Shown: in pieces, positions 52,679 to 61,532 of the stretch | Numbering within the stretch: position 1 is the stretch's first letter | Layout of the letters: the number at the start of each line of letters is the position of its first letter | Source of the DNA: Mesorhizobium escarrei | GTDB taxonomy: Bacteria > Pseudomonadota > Alphaproteobacteria > Rhizobiales > Rhizobiaceae | Length of the DNA stretch: 64,000 nt | Direction: 5' to 3' | Assembly: GCF_935825525.1 (NCBI RefSeq) | Contig: NZ_CAKXZT010000132.1 | Location: 64,564-128,563, forward strand | The notes under the pieces: model-generated | Database searches by the model: none | Seen by the model: only the letters and a program-made list of their open reading frames with translations | Told to the model about the DNA's origin: nothing | Program-made: the position numbers and the translations under genes

Positions 52679-53989
52679 CTATTCGAGCAGCGGCGACCAG
52701 GCGGGGTCCGAAGCGAAATTCGCGGTCGGGATCGACTGTTCGTTGCGGCCAGTGAGATCGACCGAAACGAGTTTCGGGCCGCCGGCCGAATCGCGGAAGA
52801 ACATCAGCACCCGGCCGTTGGGTGCCCAGGTCGGCCCCTCCTGCTGGAAGCCGGTCGAAAGGATGCGCTCGCCCGAACCGTCGACGCGCATGACGCCGAT
52901 CTGGAACTCGCCGGCAGTCTGCTTGGTGAAGGCGATGAGATCGCCGCGCGGCGACCATACCGGCGTCGAATAAACGCCGTCGCCGAAGGAGATGCGGGTC
53001 TGGCCCGAACCGTCGGCGCCCATCACATAGATCTGCGCACGACCGCCGCGGTCGGAGGTGAACACCACCTTGCTGCCATCCGGCGAATAGGACGGCGAGG
53101 TGTCGATGGCCGTCGAATTGGTGAGCCTGGTCGTCGAGCGGCTTCTCAAATCCATGGCGAAGATATTGGAATTGCCGTCGTCGCGCAGCAGGCTCATGAT
53201 CACCTTTTGGCCGTCGGGCGAGAAGCGCGGCGCAAAGGTCATGCCGGGAAAGTCGCCGACCAGTTCGCGCTGCCCGGTCTCGATCTGCAGCAGATAGACC
53301 TTCGGCTGGCCGCTTTCATAGGACATGTAAGTGATTTCCTGCCGGTTTGGCGAGAAACGCGGGGTCAGCACGATCGACCTGCCATCCGACAGATAGCGGA
53401 TATTGGCGCCGTCCTGGTCCATGATGGCGAGGCGCTTCTTGCGCGCGTTCTTTGCGCCCGATTCGTCGATGAAGACGACGCGCGTGTCGAAATAGCCCTT
53501 CTCGCCGGTCAGCCGCTCATAGATGGCGTCGGCGATGATATGGGCGACGCGCCTCGTATTGGCGTCGTTGGCGAAGAACTGCTCGCCCGACATCTGCTGG
53601 CCTGCAAAGGTGTCCCACAACCGGTACTGGGCGCGGACGCGACCATCGGCCTCCTTGCTGACGCTGCCGGTGACCAGCGCCTGGGCGTTGATCACCTTCC
53701 AGTCCTCGAAGCGGGGCGTGGCATCCGGGTTGGAGATCTTTTCGATGAAGGCGCTCTTGTCGATCGGCGCGAACAGGCCGGAGCGTTTCAGGTCGGCGCT
53801 GACGATGCCGGAAATCTCCGCGCCCAACGCATCGCCGCCCTGGAAATCGCTGATGGCGATCGGCAGCGGCTCGACATTGCCTTTGTTGACGTTGAGCTCA
53901 ACGAGCGCCCGCGCCGGCAAGGTGGCGGCGGCAGTCACGCCCAGCGCCATCGCTACGATCATCAGGAGCGGCTTGAGGATGGATTTCAT
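52679..53989 (-). CDS. tolB: Tol-Pal system beta-propeller protein TolB
   Basis: Periplasmic protein of 436 residues that cycles between Pal and TolA. The signal peptide is LLMIVAMALGVTAAATLPARA. The N-terminal TolB domain is followed by six WD40-like blades with repeated P-D-G motifs (RFSPDGQKVI, SYSPDGSKVVFTSDR, VWSPRGDLIAFTK). The start at 53989 begins the signal peptide; further upstream frames belong to the tolA end. It lies 40 bp after tolA in the same operon. Confidence 0.97.
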   Translation of the reverse strand: MKSILKPLLMIVAMALGVTAAATLPARALVELNVNKGNVEPLPIAISDFQGGDALGAEISGIVSADLKRSGLFAPIDKSAFIEKISNPDATPRFEDWKVINAQALVTGSVSKEADGRVRAQYRLWDTFAGQQMSGEQFFANDANTRRVAHIIADAIYERLTGEKGYFDTRVVFIDESGAKNARKKRLAIMDQDGANIRYLSDGRSIVLTPRFSPNRQEITYMSYESGQPKVYLLQIETGQRELVGDFPGMTFAPRFSPDGQKVIMSLLRDDGNSNIFAMDLRSRSTTRLTNSTAIDTSPSYSPDGSKVVFTSDRGGRAQIYVMGADGSGQTRISFGDGVYSTPVWSPRGDLIAFTKQTAGEFQIGVMRVDGSGERILSTGFQQEGPTWAPNGRVLMFFRDSAGGPKLVSVDLTGRNEQSIPTANFASDPAWSPLLE

Positions 53990-54029
53990 ATCTTCTCGCT
54001 TGTCTTCAATGTTTCTACGGGCGCCAGGC

Positions 54030-55187
54030 TCATAAGCCCAGCATCTCCCTCGGATCGAACGTGACCCGGACGTCGGCCCAGATGTCTTGTTTGCCTGCGG
54101 GAACCTGCAGACCGGCCACATCGCATTTCTGAACAGCGCGCACGGCACTTTCGTCGAACGGGCGGTTGCCGCTCGACTGTTCGACAGATGGCCGTCCGTC
54201 CAGCTTGCCGGAGGCGTCGAGATTGAACCGGACTACAACGATGAAATTCTCCGAACCCTCGAGCCCCACCGGCAGGGTCCAGCAACCGCCAAGCTGGGCC
54301 TCCAACGCACCCTGTTCCGATCTCGAAAGCTTCTGGCCCTGATTCTTGTCCCCGCCGAGCGATGCCTGCTGGGTCGAACGCTTGGCGCCGCCGCCGGATG
54401 GCTTGCGCTTGTCGAGCAGCGCCGAAATCTCGTCGGCGTTGAACTGCTTGTCTTCCGATTTCGGCCTGGACGAGGCTTCCTTGACCGGCTTGTCGGCGTC
54501 TTTGCGCTCCGGCGCCTTGGCGCTTTCGGCCTGGGCCGGCTGCGGCTTCGGCCGCGCCTGCGGGGCGGGCGCAGAGTCCGGAAGCTGCGTCTCCTCGGTT
54601 GGCGGCTCCTTGGCAATCGCTTCCGCGACGGCATCCGGCTTGACCTCAGGCTGCGGGTCGATGGCAGCGGTCTTGTCCTGCGGCGGCGTCGGCGCCGGTT
54701 CCTTGGCCGGCGTCGGTTTTGGCTCCGCGTGCTTGACCGGCTCGGGCTTGACCTCTTCCTTCGGCTGCGGCACCGGTGCGACCTCCGTCGCCGGGACAGG
54801 CTTGGGCTGCTCCTTCGGTTTCGGCACGTCCTCGGGCTTCGGCTTTTCCTTCGGCGTCGGCGCGGGCGGCGGCGCCTCAGCCTTATCGACCGGCTGGGGC
54901 TTGGCTTCAGGCGTCGGCGGCTTGTCGGTATCGACGCTGTTGTCGCCGACCGTCTGCGCGTCGGCCACGATGTCCGGACGCTGGGTCGGCAGTGGCGCCG
55001 GCTTTTCGCTCACCGCAGCTTTCTTGTCGCCTTTCTGTATCTGCGCGATCGCTTCCATCGGCACGATCTCGACTGCGACCGACTCGACTTCCGACGACGG
55101 AAGCGCAGCCGGCGCCGACAGCGTGAACAGCCCGAAGGCGATCGCCGTCGCATGCAAGATCACCGATGTGGTGAGGCCGGTCCGCAT
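54030..55187 (-). CDS. tolA: Tol-Pal system protein TolA
   Basis: Inner-membrane protein of 385 residues with one N-terminal helix (TSVILHATAIAFGLFTLSA, SHLS-type motif). A long Pro/Lys/Glu-rich domain (about 55-280) follows that spans the periplasm. Its C-terminal TonB-like domain (GSENFIVVVRFNLDASGKLDG...) contacts TolB/Pal. The Pro/Lys region is very repetitive (KPEPVKHAEPKPTPAKEPAP). Its start is 8 nt past the tolR stop and operon order is tolQ-tolR-tolA-tolB. Confidence 0.95.
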   Translation of the reverse strand: MRTGLTTSVILHATAIAFGLFTLSAPAALPSSEVESVAVEIVPMEAIAQIQKGDKKAAVSEKPAPLPTQRPDIVADAQTVGDNSVDTDKPPTPEAKPQPVDKAEAPPPAPTPKEKPKPEDVPKPKEQPKPVPATEVAPVPQPKEEVKPEPVKHAEPKPTPAKEPAPTPPQDKTAAIDPQPEVKPDAVAEAIAKEPPTEETQLPDSAPAPQARPKPQPAQAESAKAPERKDADKPVKEASSRPKSEDKQFNADEISALLDKRKPSGGGAKRSTQQASLGGDKNQGQKLSRSEQGALEAQLGGCWTLPVGLEGSENFIVVVRFNLDASGKLDGRPSVEQSSGNRPFDESAVRAVQKCDVAGLQVPAGKQDIWADVRVTFDPREMLGL

Positions 55188-55195
55188 GTTCTTGT

Positions 55196-55654
55196 CTACT
55201 GGTCCTGTTCCTGCAGCGAGATGAGACTCATATTCTTGTAGCCAGCGGCCTGGACACGGGCCATGACCTGCAGAGCCGCTCCATAATTGGTTGCCTTGTC
55301 GGCGCGAAAGAAGATGCGCTCGTCATAGCCGGTCTTCGAGATCGCCTGCAGCTTTGCCACCAGTTCCTCGATCGGGATCTCGGTCTTCTGGATGTAAATC
55401 TGGCCGGCGGAGTTGATGGATACCTCGATCGGTTGCGTGTCGGCCGCAATCGCCTTGGCCTGTGTTTCCGGCAGGTCGACCGGAACGCCGACCGTCAGCA
55501 GTGGCGCCGCGACCATGAAGATGATCAGCAGCACCAGCATCACGTCGACCATCGGCGTGACGTTGATTTCCGATATCATCGCGTGATGGCGGCCGCGCCG
55601 CCTGTGGCCACGACCACCGCGTCCTCCGCCACCCCCGCCTACAGACATTCCCAT
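55196..55654 (-). CDS. tolR: Tol-Pal system protein TolR (ExbD family)
   Basis: Membrane protein of 152 residues in the proton-driven TolQR motor. A Gly/Arg-rich cytoplasmic start (GGGGGGRGGRGHRRRGRHH) precedes the single helix at about 33-55 (TPMVDVMLVLLIIFMVAAPLL). D37 is the proton-carrying aspartate. The periplasmic ExbD domain follows. The glycine/arginine N-terminus is longer than in E. coli. GAGG lies upstream of the ATG, 9 nt after tolQ. Confidence 0.96.
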   Translation of the reverse strand: MGMSVGGGGGGRGGRGHRRRGRHHAMISEINVTPMVDVMLVLLIIFMVAAPLLTVGVPVDLPETQAKAIAADTQPIEVSINSAGQIYIQKTEIPIEELVAKLQAISKTGYDERIFFRADKATNYGAALQVMARVQAAGYKNMSLISLQEQDQ

Positions 55655-55663
55655 GATTGTTCC

Positions 55664-56374
55664 TCAGGTCTTCTGCGCGACTTTTTCATCGATTTGGCGC
55701 GAGAGTATGGCGGAGAACTCGTCCGCGAACCCTTCCATGCGCACGGCGATCTTGCTCGCGTCCGACGACAGCTTGTTGTACGCGATGACGGCGGGGATGG
55801 CCGCGAGCAGGCCTATTGCGGTGGCCAGCAGCGCCTCGGCAATGCCGGGTGCGACCACCGAGAGGCTGGTATTCTTGGATGCAGCGATCGCCTGGAACGA
55901 GGTCATGATGCCGATCACGGTACCGAACAGGCCGATGAACGGCGCCGCCGAGCCGGTGGTGGCGAGAAAGCCAAGCCGTCCTTCCAGTTTTTCCATTTCC
56001 CGGGTCAGCGCCAGGTCCATCGCCTTGTCGATGCGGGTCTGCAGGCCAAGCGGCGATTTCGCCCCCTTCTCGAAGCTTTTTTTCCATTCGCGCATGGCGG
56101 CGACGAAGATCGCGCCCATGCCTGACGTCTTGCGGTCGGCGAGCGTGCGGTAGAGCTCTTCCAGCGACTGCCCCGACCAGAACACCTGTTCGAAGCGATT
56201 GAGCGCGAGCCGCATGCGGCCATAGGCGACGAGCTTGTCGACGATGATCGCCCAGGTCCAGATCGAGGCGCAGAGCAGCCCGATCATGACCAGCTTGACC
56301 ACCCAGCCGGCCTGCGTGAACAGCGCCCAAATCGACAAATGCGCGCCCGGTTCGGCGAGTGCGATATTTTCCAT
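55664..56374 (-). CDS. tolQ: Tol-Pal system protein TolQ (ExbB family)
   Basis: Three-helix inner-membrane motor subunit of 236 residues. The MotA/TolQ/ExbB signature GLFGTVIGIMTSFQAIAAS (about 147-165) and the third helix LLATAIGLLAAIPAVIAYN are present. The ATG at 56374 begins MENIALAEPGAHLSIWALF, and upstream frames are rejected. A CtrA-like motif (CTAA-N7-TTAACC on the minus strand, 56566-56581) lies about 190 bp upstream, one base from consensus. Confidence 0.96.
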   Translation of the reverse strand: MENIALAEPGAHLSIWALFTQAGWVVKLVMIGLLCASIWTWAIIVDKLVAYGRMRLALNRFEQVFWSGQSLEELYRTLADRKTSGMGAIFVAAMREWKKSFEKGAKSPLGLQTRIDKAMDLALTREMEKLEGRLGFLATTGSAAPFIGLFGTVIGIMTSFQAIAASKNTSLSVVAPGIAEALLATAIGLLAAIPAVIAYNKLSSDASKIAVRMEGFADEFSAILSRQIDEKVAQKT

Positions 56375-56654
56375 GGTTACGTCCTTAAGAATTTTCCGGG
56401 CACGGCTGGCGGCTGGCCCATAGGCATCCCTCGTAATCCGTTCGCGCAAAGCTTGCGGAATAATCCCAAAAATGCACCGTTGGCGGCCTTTTCGGGGCAA
56501 ATCTTGGTGAAAGGAAGGCGCTGGATTCCTCCAATCTTCACCACTCTCTTCATGAACCGTTATGGTTAAGGATGGGTTAGGACGCACAGCGCGGCGCATT
56601 GCCGCGCCTTGGCGAGCCTCCTGGCATCGTCAGCGGATCATCGGGATCGATAAT

Positions 56655-57131
56655 TTACCGATTTGATGTCTTGGGCATGAAGGCTGCGATCCATTCCTTC
56701 GGAAAGCGCCTTGGCCGGCCGTTCTCGCCGATGATCGCTGCCTCGACCCGCGCCTCGACCAGCACCTCGCCGCCGCGCTTCAGCTGCTGCGCCATGAAGA
56801 TGCGGGCGCCCGAAATGTCCTCGGTGCGCGTCTCGATGGTCAGGATGTCGTCCATCCGGGCGGAGCCACGGAAGTCGATTTCCATGCGCCGCACCACCCA
56901 GACTATCCTTTCGCCATGCTTGCCGTCGGCAAGCTCGGTGTGGTGGACGCCGGCAAGCCTGAGATAATCGGAACGGCCGCGCTCGAAGAATTCGAGATAG
57001 CGCGCGTGATAGACAACGCCGGAGAAATCGGTGTCGGCATAATAGACCCGCGCCATCAGCCGGTGGCCGAATTCGGTCAGCGCGCCGGAAAGCCCGGCGC
57101 AGAGCGCCGCCGATTCACCATGATCGTCCAT
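56655..57131 (-). CDS. ybgC: Acyl-CoA thioesterase YbgC (tol-pal associated)
   Basis: Hotdog-fold thioesterase of 158 residues, the usual first gene of the tol-pal cluster. The catalytic motif YYADTDFSGVVYHARYLEFFERGR has D35 as catalytic aspartate. The N-terminus is about 25 residues longer than in E. coli (MDDHGESAALCAGLSGAL...). It is separated from tolQ by about 280 bp, so it may be transcribed apart. A palindromic repeat lies just upstream of its start. Confidence 0.94.
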   Translation of the reverse strand: MDDHGESAALCAGLSGALTEFGHRLMARVYYADTDFSGVVYHARYLEFFERGRSDYLRLAGVHHTELADGKHGERIVWVVRRMEIDFRGSARMDDILTIETRTEDISGARIFMAQQLKRGGEVLVEARVEAAIIGENGRPRRFPKEWIAAFMPKTSNR

Positions 57132-57160
57132 CGCGCTTTCCTTTTTGGGCCTGATCGGGC

Positions 57161-57247
57161 ACCTGAAGCGCGACGCGCTTCAGGTGGTTGTTTCCGGGCG
57201 CGTCGTCGTCCCAAGACCGCTACACAGTTTTGGGCGACACGCATTGA
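57161..57247. repeat. Palindromic element between ybgC and the GH5 gene
   Basis: ACCTGAAGCGCG-A-CGCGCTTCAGGT (57161-57185) is a perfect 25-bp palindrome. It is followed by CAAGACCGCTACACAG-TTTTGGGCGACACGC (57212-57242), a half copy of the repeat also seen at 21373. The element ends 9 bp before the GH5 start codon, so it could affect that gene's translation. Confidence 0.7.
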
Positions 57248-57255
57248 CTTGGCGC

Positions 57256-58515
57256 ATGAACCCGATGGCACTGTTGACGGCGATGATCAAGACCTTGATG
57301 GCGGCGCTGCTTGTGCTGGCCGCGCTGGTGCTGCCGGGCCAGGCGGCGAGCTTTGTGATGAAGCGCGGCCTCAATCTCGACCAGTGGACGACATGGCCGG
57401 GCGAGGACAAATGGGGCGACCGGCGGGCAATCCTGCCCTATCCGGAATGGCGCAAGTTCCTCAACGACGACGACCTCAAGGCGCTGAAGAGCGCCGGCTT
57501 CGATTTCCTGCGCATGCCGGTCGATCCGTCGCCGTTCCTGTCCGGCGAGACGCTGGCGCTGCGCGACGAGCTCTATGCCAGCGTGCTGGGCTCGGTGCGC
57601 ATGGTCAACCGTGCCGGACTGAAAGTGATCGTCGACTTGCATCTGATCCCCAGCGGCAGCAGCCGCAAGATCGGCATGGGCGAGGTGATGGACGAACCAC
57701 AAATGTTCGACGCCTATGTCGAAATGGTGCGCAAGATGGCGCGCACGCTGGCCGATGAGGATCCGCGCCAGGTCGCTTTCGAGCCGATGAACGAGCCGGT
57801 CGTCGACTGCGACGCCGACGGCGCCGGCCTATGGCCGGAGCGCCAGCAGAAACTGTTCGCGGCGGCGCGTTCGTCAGCCACCAAGCTCACCCTGATCCTG
57901 ACCGGCGCCTGCTATTCCAGTGCGGCATCGCTGGCAAAGATCGATCCGAAGGCGATCCCGGACGACAACATCATCTGGACCTTCCATTCCTACGAGCCGT
58001 TCCTGCTGACCCATCAGGGCGCGACCTGGGCCGGCGACTTCATCCCCTATGTGACCGGCCTGCCCTATCCGCTAAGCGCCGTTCCGCGCGCCCAACTCGA
58101 TGCTGCGCTCGATACGATTCGCACAAGGATCAAGGCCGAGGCGCCGTGGGCGCGCCAGAGCGGCCTGCTTGCCTATCTCGACGAGCAGGTCGCCAGCCTG
58201 GACACGGATGAGAAGCTGCGCGAGACGATGGATGCGCCGTTCACCAGGGTCGAGGCCTGGGCAAAGGCCAACGGGATAAAACCGGAGAACATCACGCTCG
58301 GCGAATTCGGCATGATCCGCCAGGAATACGGCAATGCCTATGTGATGCCGGCCGAATACCGTGCCGCTTATGTCAGGGACATGATCACGCGCATCGAAGC
58401 CCGTGGCTTCTCTTGGTCGGTCTGGAGCTATGGCGGCGCCTTCGGCATCGTCGAGGCGTTTGATGGCGACCAGGCCGAGCCGGATGTGATGGACGTGGTC
58501 AAGTCACTTCGTTGA
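57256..58515 (+). CDS. Exported glycoside hydrolase family 5 (cellulase-type)
   Basis: Predicted secreted endoglucanase of 419 residues. The signal peptide (MIKTLMAALLVLAALVLPGQAAS) is clear. The GH5 acid/base is E180 in AFEPMNEPVVD, and the nucleophile is E350 in NITLGEFGMIRQ. The WSYGG segment of the active site follows. A GH5 with these motifs may act on cellulose or another beta-glucan; in rhizobia such enzymes have been linked to wall polysaccharide or their own cellulose, but the substrate is unknown. It is divergent from ybgC and has no obvious Shine-Dalgarno. Confidence 0.9.
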   Translation: MNPMALLTAMIKTLMAALLVLAALVLPGQAASFVMKRGLNLDQWTTWPGEDKWGDRRAILPYPEWRKFLNDDDLKALKSAGFDFLRMPVDPSPFLSGETLALRDELYASVLGSVRMVNRAGLKVIVDLHLIPSGSSRKIGMGEVMDEPQMFDAYVEMVRKMARTLADEDPRQVAFEPMNEPVVDCDADGAGLWPERQQKLFAAARSSATKLTLILTGACYSSAASLAKIDPKAIPDDNIIWTFHSYEPFLLTHQGATWAGDFIPYVTGLPYPLSAVPRAQLDAALDTIRTRIKAEAPWARQSGLLAYLDEQVASLDTDEKLRETMDAPFTRVEAWAKANGIKPENITLGEFGMIRQEYGNAYVMPAEYRAAYVRDMITRIEARGFSWSVWSYGGAFGIVEAFDGDQAEPDVMDVVKSLR

Positions 58516-58521
58516 AGCGGT

Positions 58522-59430
58522 TCAGGCTGAACCCAGTTCGATCGAAAGAATCTCTGGGCGCATCCCGAAACGCACTGGCAGGATGCTGAACCCGAGACCT
58601 CCGGAGACGATCAGGTTGCGGTTCTCCTCCACGACATGGCCATAGGCAAAACGGTTGCCGAAGCGGGATGGCACGACCGGAGAATAGCCGAGCAACCGCA
58701 CCTGTCCGCCATGGGTATGACCCGAAAGGGTCAACGATACCCTTGACGGGACCTTCGGGAAAATGTCGGGCTCATGTGCGAGCAGGATAACGGGAGCCTT
58801 GTCGCTCACCTTTGCCAGCGTGCCGCGCAGGTCGTCCAGTCCTTTGAACCGGCTGCGGCCCCAGGCCTTGCCCGGCCGCAGCGCAAGTTGGTCCGCAAGT
58901 CCGGCGACCCAGAAGCCATGCCCGTCTTTTTCCAGGCGTACCACATCGTTTTCCAGGACCGGGATGCCGGCGCTCTCGAGCGCCCGGCGCGCCACCGTCG
59001 GCCCCAACCCGGCCTTCTGCGCGGAAAGGTCCTCCCACCAGTCGTGATTGCCAAGGATTGACCACACGCCGAGCGGCGCCTTCAGGCCGGACAAGGCCGG
59101 CGCCCATTCGGAGGCATCCACCCAGTCCGTTACCAGGCGTGTGCCGGCTGCATAGTCGCCAAGCAGGACAATCAGATCCGGCTGCAGGGCGTTCGCCCGT
59201 TCGGCAAGTGACCTGATCCGCTCCGGCGTCATCCATGGCCGGCAGGCATGAATATCGGCGAGAGCGACGACGTGAAGCCGCAATCCTGCAGGCCAGTTTG
59301 GCGGCGTCAGTGAATAGCGCTTTATATGTGTCAGCAACATCGGCTCGAGGCCAACCGCATAGGCGCTGAGCGACACGGCCGATAGGAAGGAACCGCCGAT
59401 GAGGCGCAGGAAGCCACGTCTGGTGATCAT
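58522..59430 (-). CDS. Tat-exported metallophosphoesterase (calcineurin-like)
   Basis: Predicted phosphoesterase of 302 residues with twin-arginine signal TRRGFLRLIGG (R4-R5) or uncleaved anchor. The metallophosphoesterase motifs appear in order: DIHAC, GDYAAG, GNHDWWED, HEPD and GHTHGGQ. It resembles YaeI/YkuE-type proteins, which act on UDP-sugars or lipid-linked substrates; the real substrate is unknown. It converges on the GH5 gene with a 6-bp gap and lies downstream of ruvB, separated by about 120 bp. Confidence 0.9.
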   Translation of the reverse strand: MITRRGFLRLIGGSFLSAVSLSAYAVGLEPMLLTHIKRYSLTPPNWPAGLRLHVVALADIHACRPWMTPERIRSLAERANALQPDLIVLLGDYAAGTRLVTDWVDASEWAPALSGLKAPLGVWSILGNHDWWEDLSAQKAGLGPTVARRALESAGIPVLENDVVRLEKDGHGFWVAGLADQLALRPGKAWGRSRFKGLDDLRGTLAKVSDKAPVILLAHEPDIFPKVPSRVSLTLSGHTHGGQVRLLGYSPVVPSRFGNRFAYGHVVEENRNLIVSGGLGFSILPVRFGMRPEILSIELGSA

Positions 59431-59548
59431 CGCTCAACCCCGTCGTTCGTGGAACCGACGGTCCCCACAACGAAGCGTTAGAGCCGGCAAATGCGCCGGC
59501 ATGCTGACCAGGACGAGGAGATTTTGCGCAGGAATGAAGGCCGCGCGC

Positions 59549-60586
59549 CTACTCTTCCTGGAACAGGCTGATCTGCTGCTGCGCCAGGTCCTTCGGGGCA
59601 TCGAGGTCGAGATGCCGCCAGGCATTGGCGGTCAGCACGCGGCCGCGCGGCGTGCGCTGAATAAAACCCTGCTGGATCAGATAGGGCTCGATGATGTCCT
59701 CGATGGCGTCGCGCGGCTCGGAAAGCCCCGCCGCGATGGTCTCGATGCCGACCGGCCCACCGCCAAAATTTCGCGCGATCATCGAGAGATAGCGGCGGTC
59801 GAGCGCGTCGAGGCCGAGCGCATCGACCTCCAGCCGCGTCAGCGCCTCGTCGGCGATCTGGCGGTCGACATGACCGTCGCCGGCGACGGAGGCAAAATCG
59901 CGCACGCGCCGCAACAGCCGGCCGGCGATGCGCGGCGTGCCGCGCGCGCGCCGCGCGATCTCCAGCGCGCCATCGTCACCGAGCGGCATGGCAAGGATGC
60001 GGGCGCCGCGCCGCACGATCTGCTCCAGTTCCTCGACCGAATAGAAATTGAGGCGGACCGGAATGCCGAAGCGGTCGCGCAGCGGATTGGTCAACAGCCC
60101 GAGCCGGGTGGTGGCGGCGACCAGTGTGAAGCGGGCAAGATCGATCTTGACCGAACGCGCCGCCGGCCCTTCGCCGATGATCAGGTCGAGCTGGAAGTCC
60201 TCCATCGCCGGATAGAGGATTTCCTCGACCGCCGGGTTGAGCCGGTGGATCTCGTCGATGAACAGCACGTCGCGGTCTTCGAGATTGGTAAGCAGTGCTG
60301 CGAGATCGCCGGCCTTGGCGATGACCGGACCTGAGGTCGAACGGAAATTGACGCCGAGCTCGCGTGCCATGATCTGCGCCAGCGTCGTCTTGCCGAGGCC
60401 GGGCGGCCCGACGAACAGCACATGGTCGAGCGCCTCGCTGCGGCCCTTGGCGGCCTCGATGAACACTTTGAGATTGGCCCGCACCGCCGCCTGGCCGACG
60501 AAGTCGCCGAGCGTCTGCGGCCGCAAGGTCTGCTCGGCATCCTCGCCGCGCTTGTCGGGAGCAATGAGGCGTGGCGAAAGGCTCAT
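59549..60586 (-). CDS. ruvB: Holliday junction branch migration helicase RuvB
   Basis: AAA+ motor of 345 residues that drives branch migration with RuvA. Walker A is GPPGLGKTT, Walker B is VLFIDEIHRL, sensor 1 is TRLGLLTNPL, and the C-terminal winged helix ends with GRVLTANAWRHLD. The start overlaps the stop of the MazE-like gene as ATGA, so translation is coupled to it rather than to ruvA. Confidence 0.98.
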   Translation of the reverse strand: MSLSPRLIAPDKRGEDAEQTLRPQTLGDFVGQAAVRANLKVFIEAAKGRSEALDHVLFVGPPGLGKTTLAQIMARELGVNFRSTSGPVIAKAGDLAALLTNLEDRDVLFIDEIHRLNPAVEEILYPAMEDFQLDLIIGEGPAARSVKIDLARFTLVAATTRLGLLTNPLRDRFGIPVRLNFYSVEELEQIVRRGARILAMPLGDDGALEIARRARGTPRIAGRLLRRVRDFASVAGDGHVDRQIADEALTRLEVDALGLDALDRRYLSMIARNFGGGPVGIETIAAGLSEPRDAIEDIIEPYLIQQGFIQRTPRGRVLTANAWRHLDLDAPKDLAQQQISLFQEE

Positions 60587-60861
60587 GCGGCGCGCCCACT
60601 TCCATCGTGATCACCGGCGACATGGCGACCGACGGCATCCCCGACCGCGGCGTCGATTTCCTCCAGTGTCGCGAGACCGCCGGGCGGATCGCCCAGAAAT
60701 CCGGCGAGGTCGGAAAACTCGAGATTGCGCGGCGTTCCTATCAGAAGACCATCCATGATCGTCCACGCAACCGTATCGCCCGCCTTGAGCGACAGCTCGT
60801 CCCGGATTTTCTTTGGAATTGTAAGCTGCCCCCTGGAGGTCAAGCCCGCATATCCGCCCAT
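60583..60861 (-). CDS. AbrB/MazE/SpoVT-family DNA-binding protein inserted in the ruv operon
   Basis: Small predicted antitoxin-like regulator of 92 residues. The N-terminal swapped-hairpin AbrB domain (YAGLTSRGQLTIPKKIRDELSLKAGDTVAWTIMDGLLIG) is complete. The C-terminal 50 residues carry SDLAGFLGDPPGGLATLEEIDAAVGDAVGRHVAGD. That looks like the toxin-binding tail of MazE-like antitoxins of PIN toxins. No PIN or other toxin gene is next to it, so it is an orphan. It lies 40 bp after ruvA and overlaps ruvB by 4 nt, so it is read as part of ruvC-ruvA-x-ruvB. Confidence 0.88.
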   Translation of the reverse strand: MGGYAGLTSRGQLTIPKKIRDELSLKAGDTVAWTIMDGLLIGTPRNLEFSDLAGFLGDPPGGLATLEEIDAAVGDAVGRHVAGDHDGSGRAA

Positions 60862-60901
60862 GCTCTTGTTCCTAGTCGGGATTTATTTCTAGGGCAACGT
60901 T

Positions 60902-61522
60902 TCACCGCGCCAGTTCCTTCAGGCCGAAGCGGATCAGCTTCGACGCATCCGCGTCCTCGCCGGCGCTTTTCAACGCTGCCGCCACCGCATTGGCAGCGGT
61001 ATCGCGCGAATAGCCGAGATTGACCAGCGCCGAGACGGCGTCGGTGATCGGCGCCGGCGCGACGCCTTCGCCGAGTTCCTGCTTCAGGCCGATGGTGCCG
61101 GAGGCAGCGCCCGCATAGGCTGGCGCCTTGTTCTTCAGTTCGGTGACGATGCGCTCCGCCACCTTCTTGCCGACGCCGGGCGCGCGGCTGACCATGGCGA
61201 TATCACGCAGCGCGATGGCATTGGCGAGTTCGGCCGGCGCCAGCGTCGACAGGATGGCCAGCGCCACCTTGGCGCCGACGCCCGGCACATTGCTCATCAG
61301 CAACCGGAACCATTCGCGCTCCAGAACCGACTGGAAACCGTAGAGCCGCAGCATGTCCTCACGCACATAGGTCTCGATGAACAGCACCACCGCCTCGCCC
61401 GGCGCCGGCAACGTCGCCAGCGTGCGCGCCGAGCAGTGGGCGACATAGCCGACGCCGTGCACGTCGATGATGCAGAAATCCTCGTCGATCTCGTCCAGCG
61501 TGCCTTTGAGCTTGCCGATCAT
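60902..61522 (-). CDS. ruvA: Holliday junction DNA-binding subunit RuvA
   Basis: Tetrameric junction-binding protein of 206 residues. Domain I is IGKLKGTLDEIDEDFCIIDVHGVGYVAHC, helix-hairpin-helix domain II has NVPGVGAKVALAILS and RAPGVGKKVAERIVTELKNK, and C-terminal domain III contacts RuvB. The start at 61522 begins MIGKLKG; ruvC ends about 10 nt upstream. Confidence 0.97.
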   Translation of the reverse strand: MIGKLKGTLDEIDEDFCIIDVHGVGYVAHCSARTLATLPAPGEAVVLFIETYVREDMLRLYGFQSVLEREWFRLLMSNVPGVGAKVALAILSTLAPAELANAIALRDIAMVSRAPGVGKKVAERIVTELKNKAPAYAGAASGTIGLKQELGEGVAPAPITDAVSALVNLGYSRDTAANAVAAALKSAGEDADASKLIRFGLKELAR

Positions 61523-61532
61523 GTGTGGTCCC

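Noticed and set aside
53986..54285. Short minus-strand frame spanning the tolA-tolB junction
   Set aside because: Overlaps two well-supported tol genes and has no family sequence.
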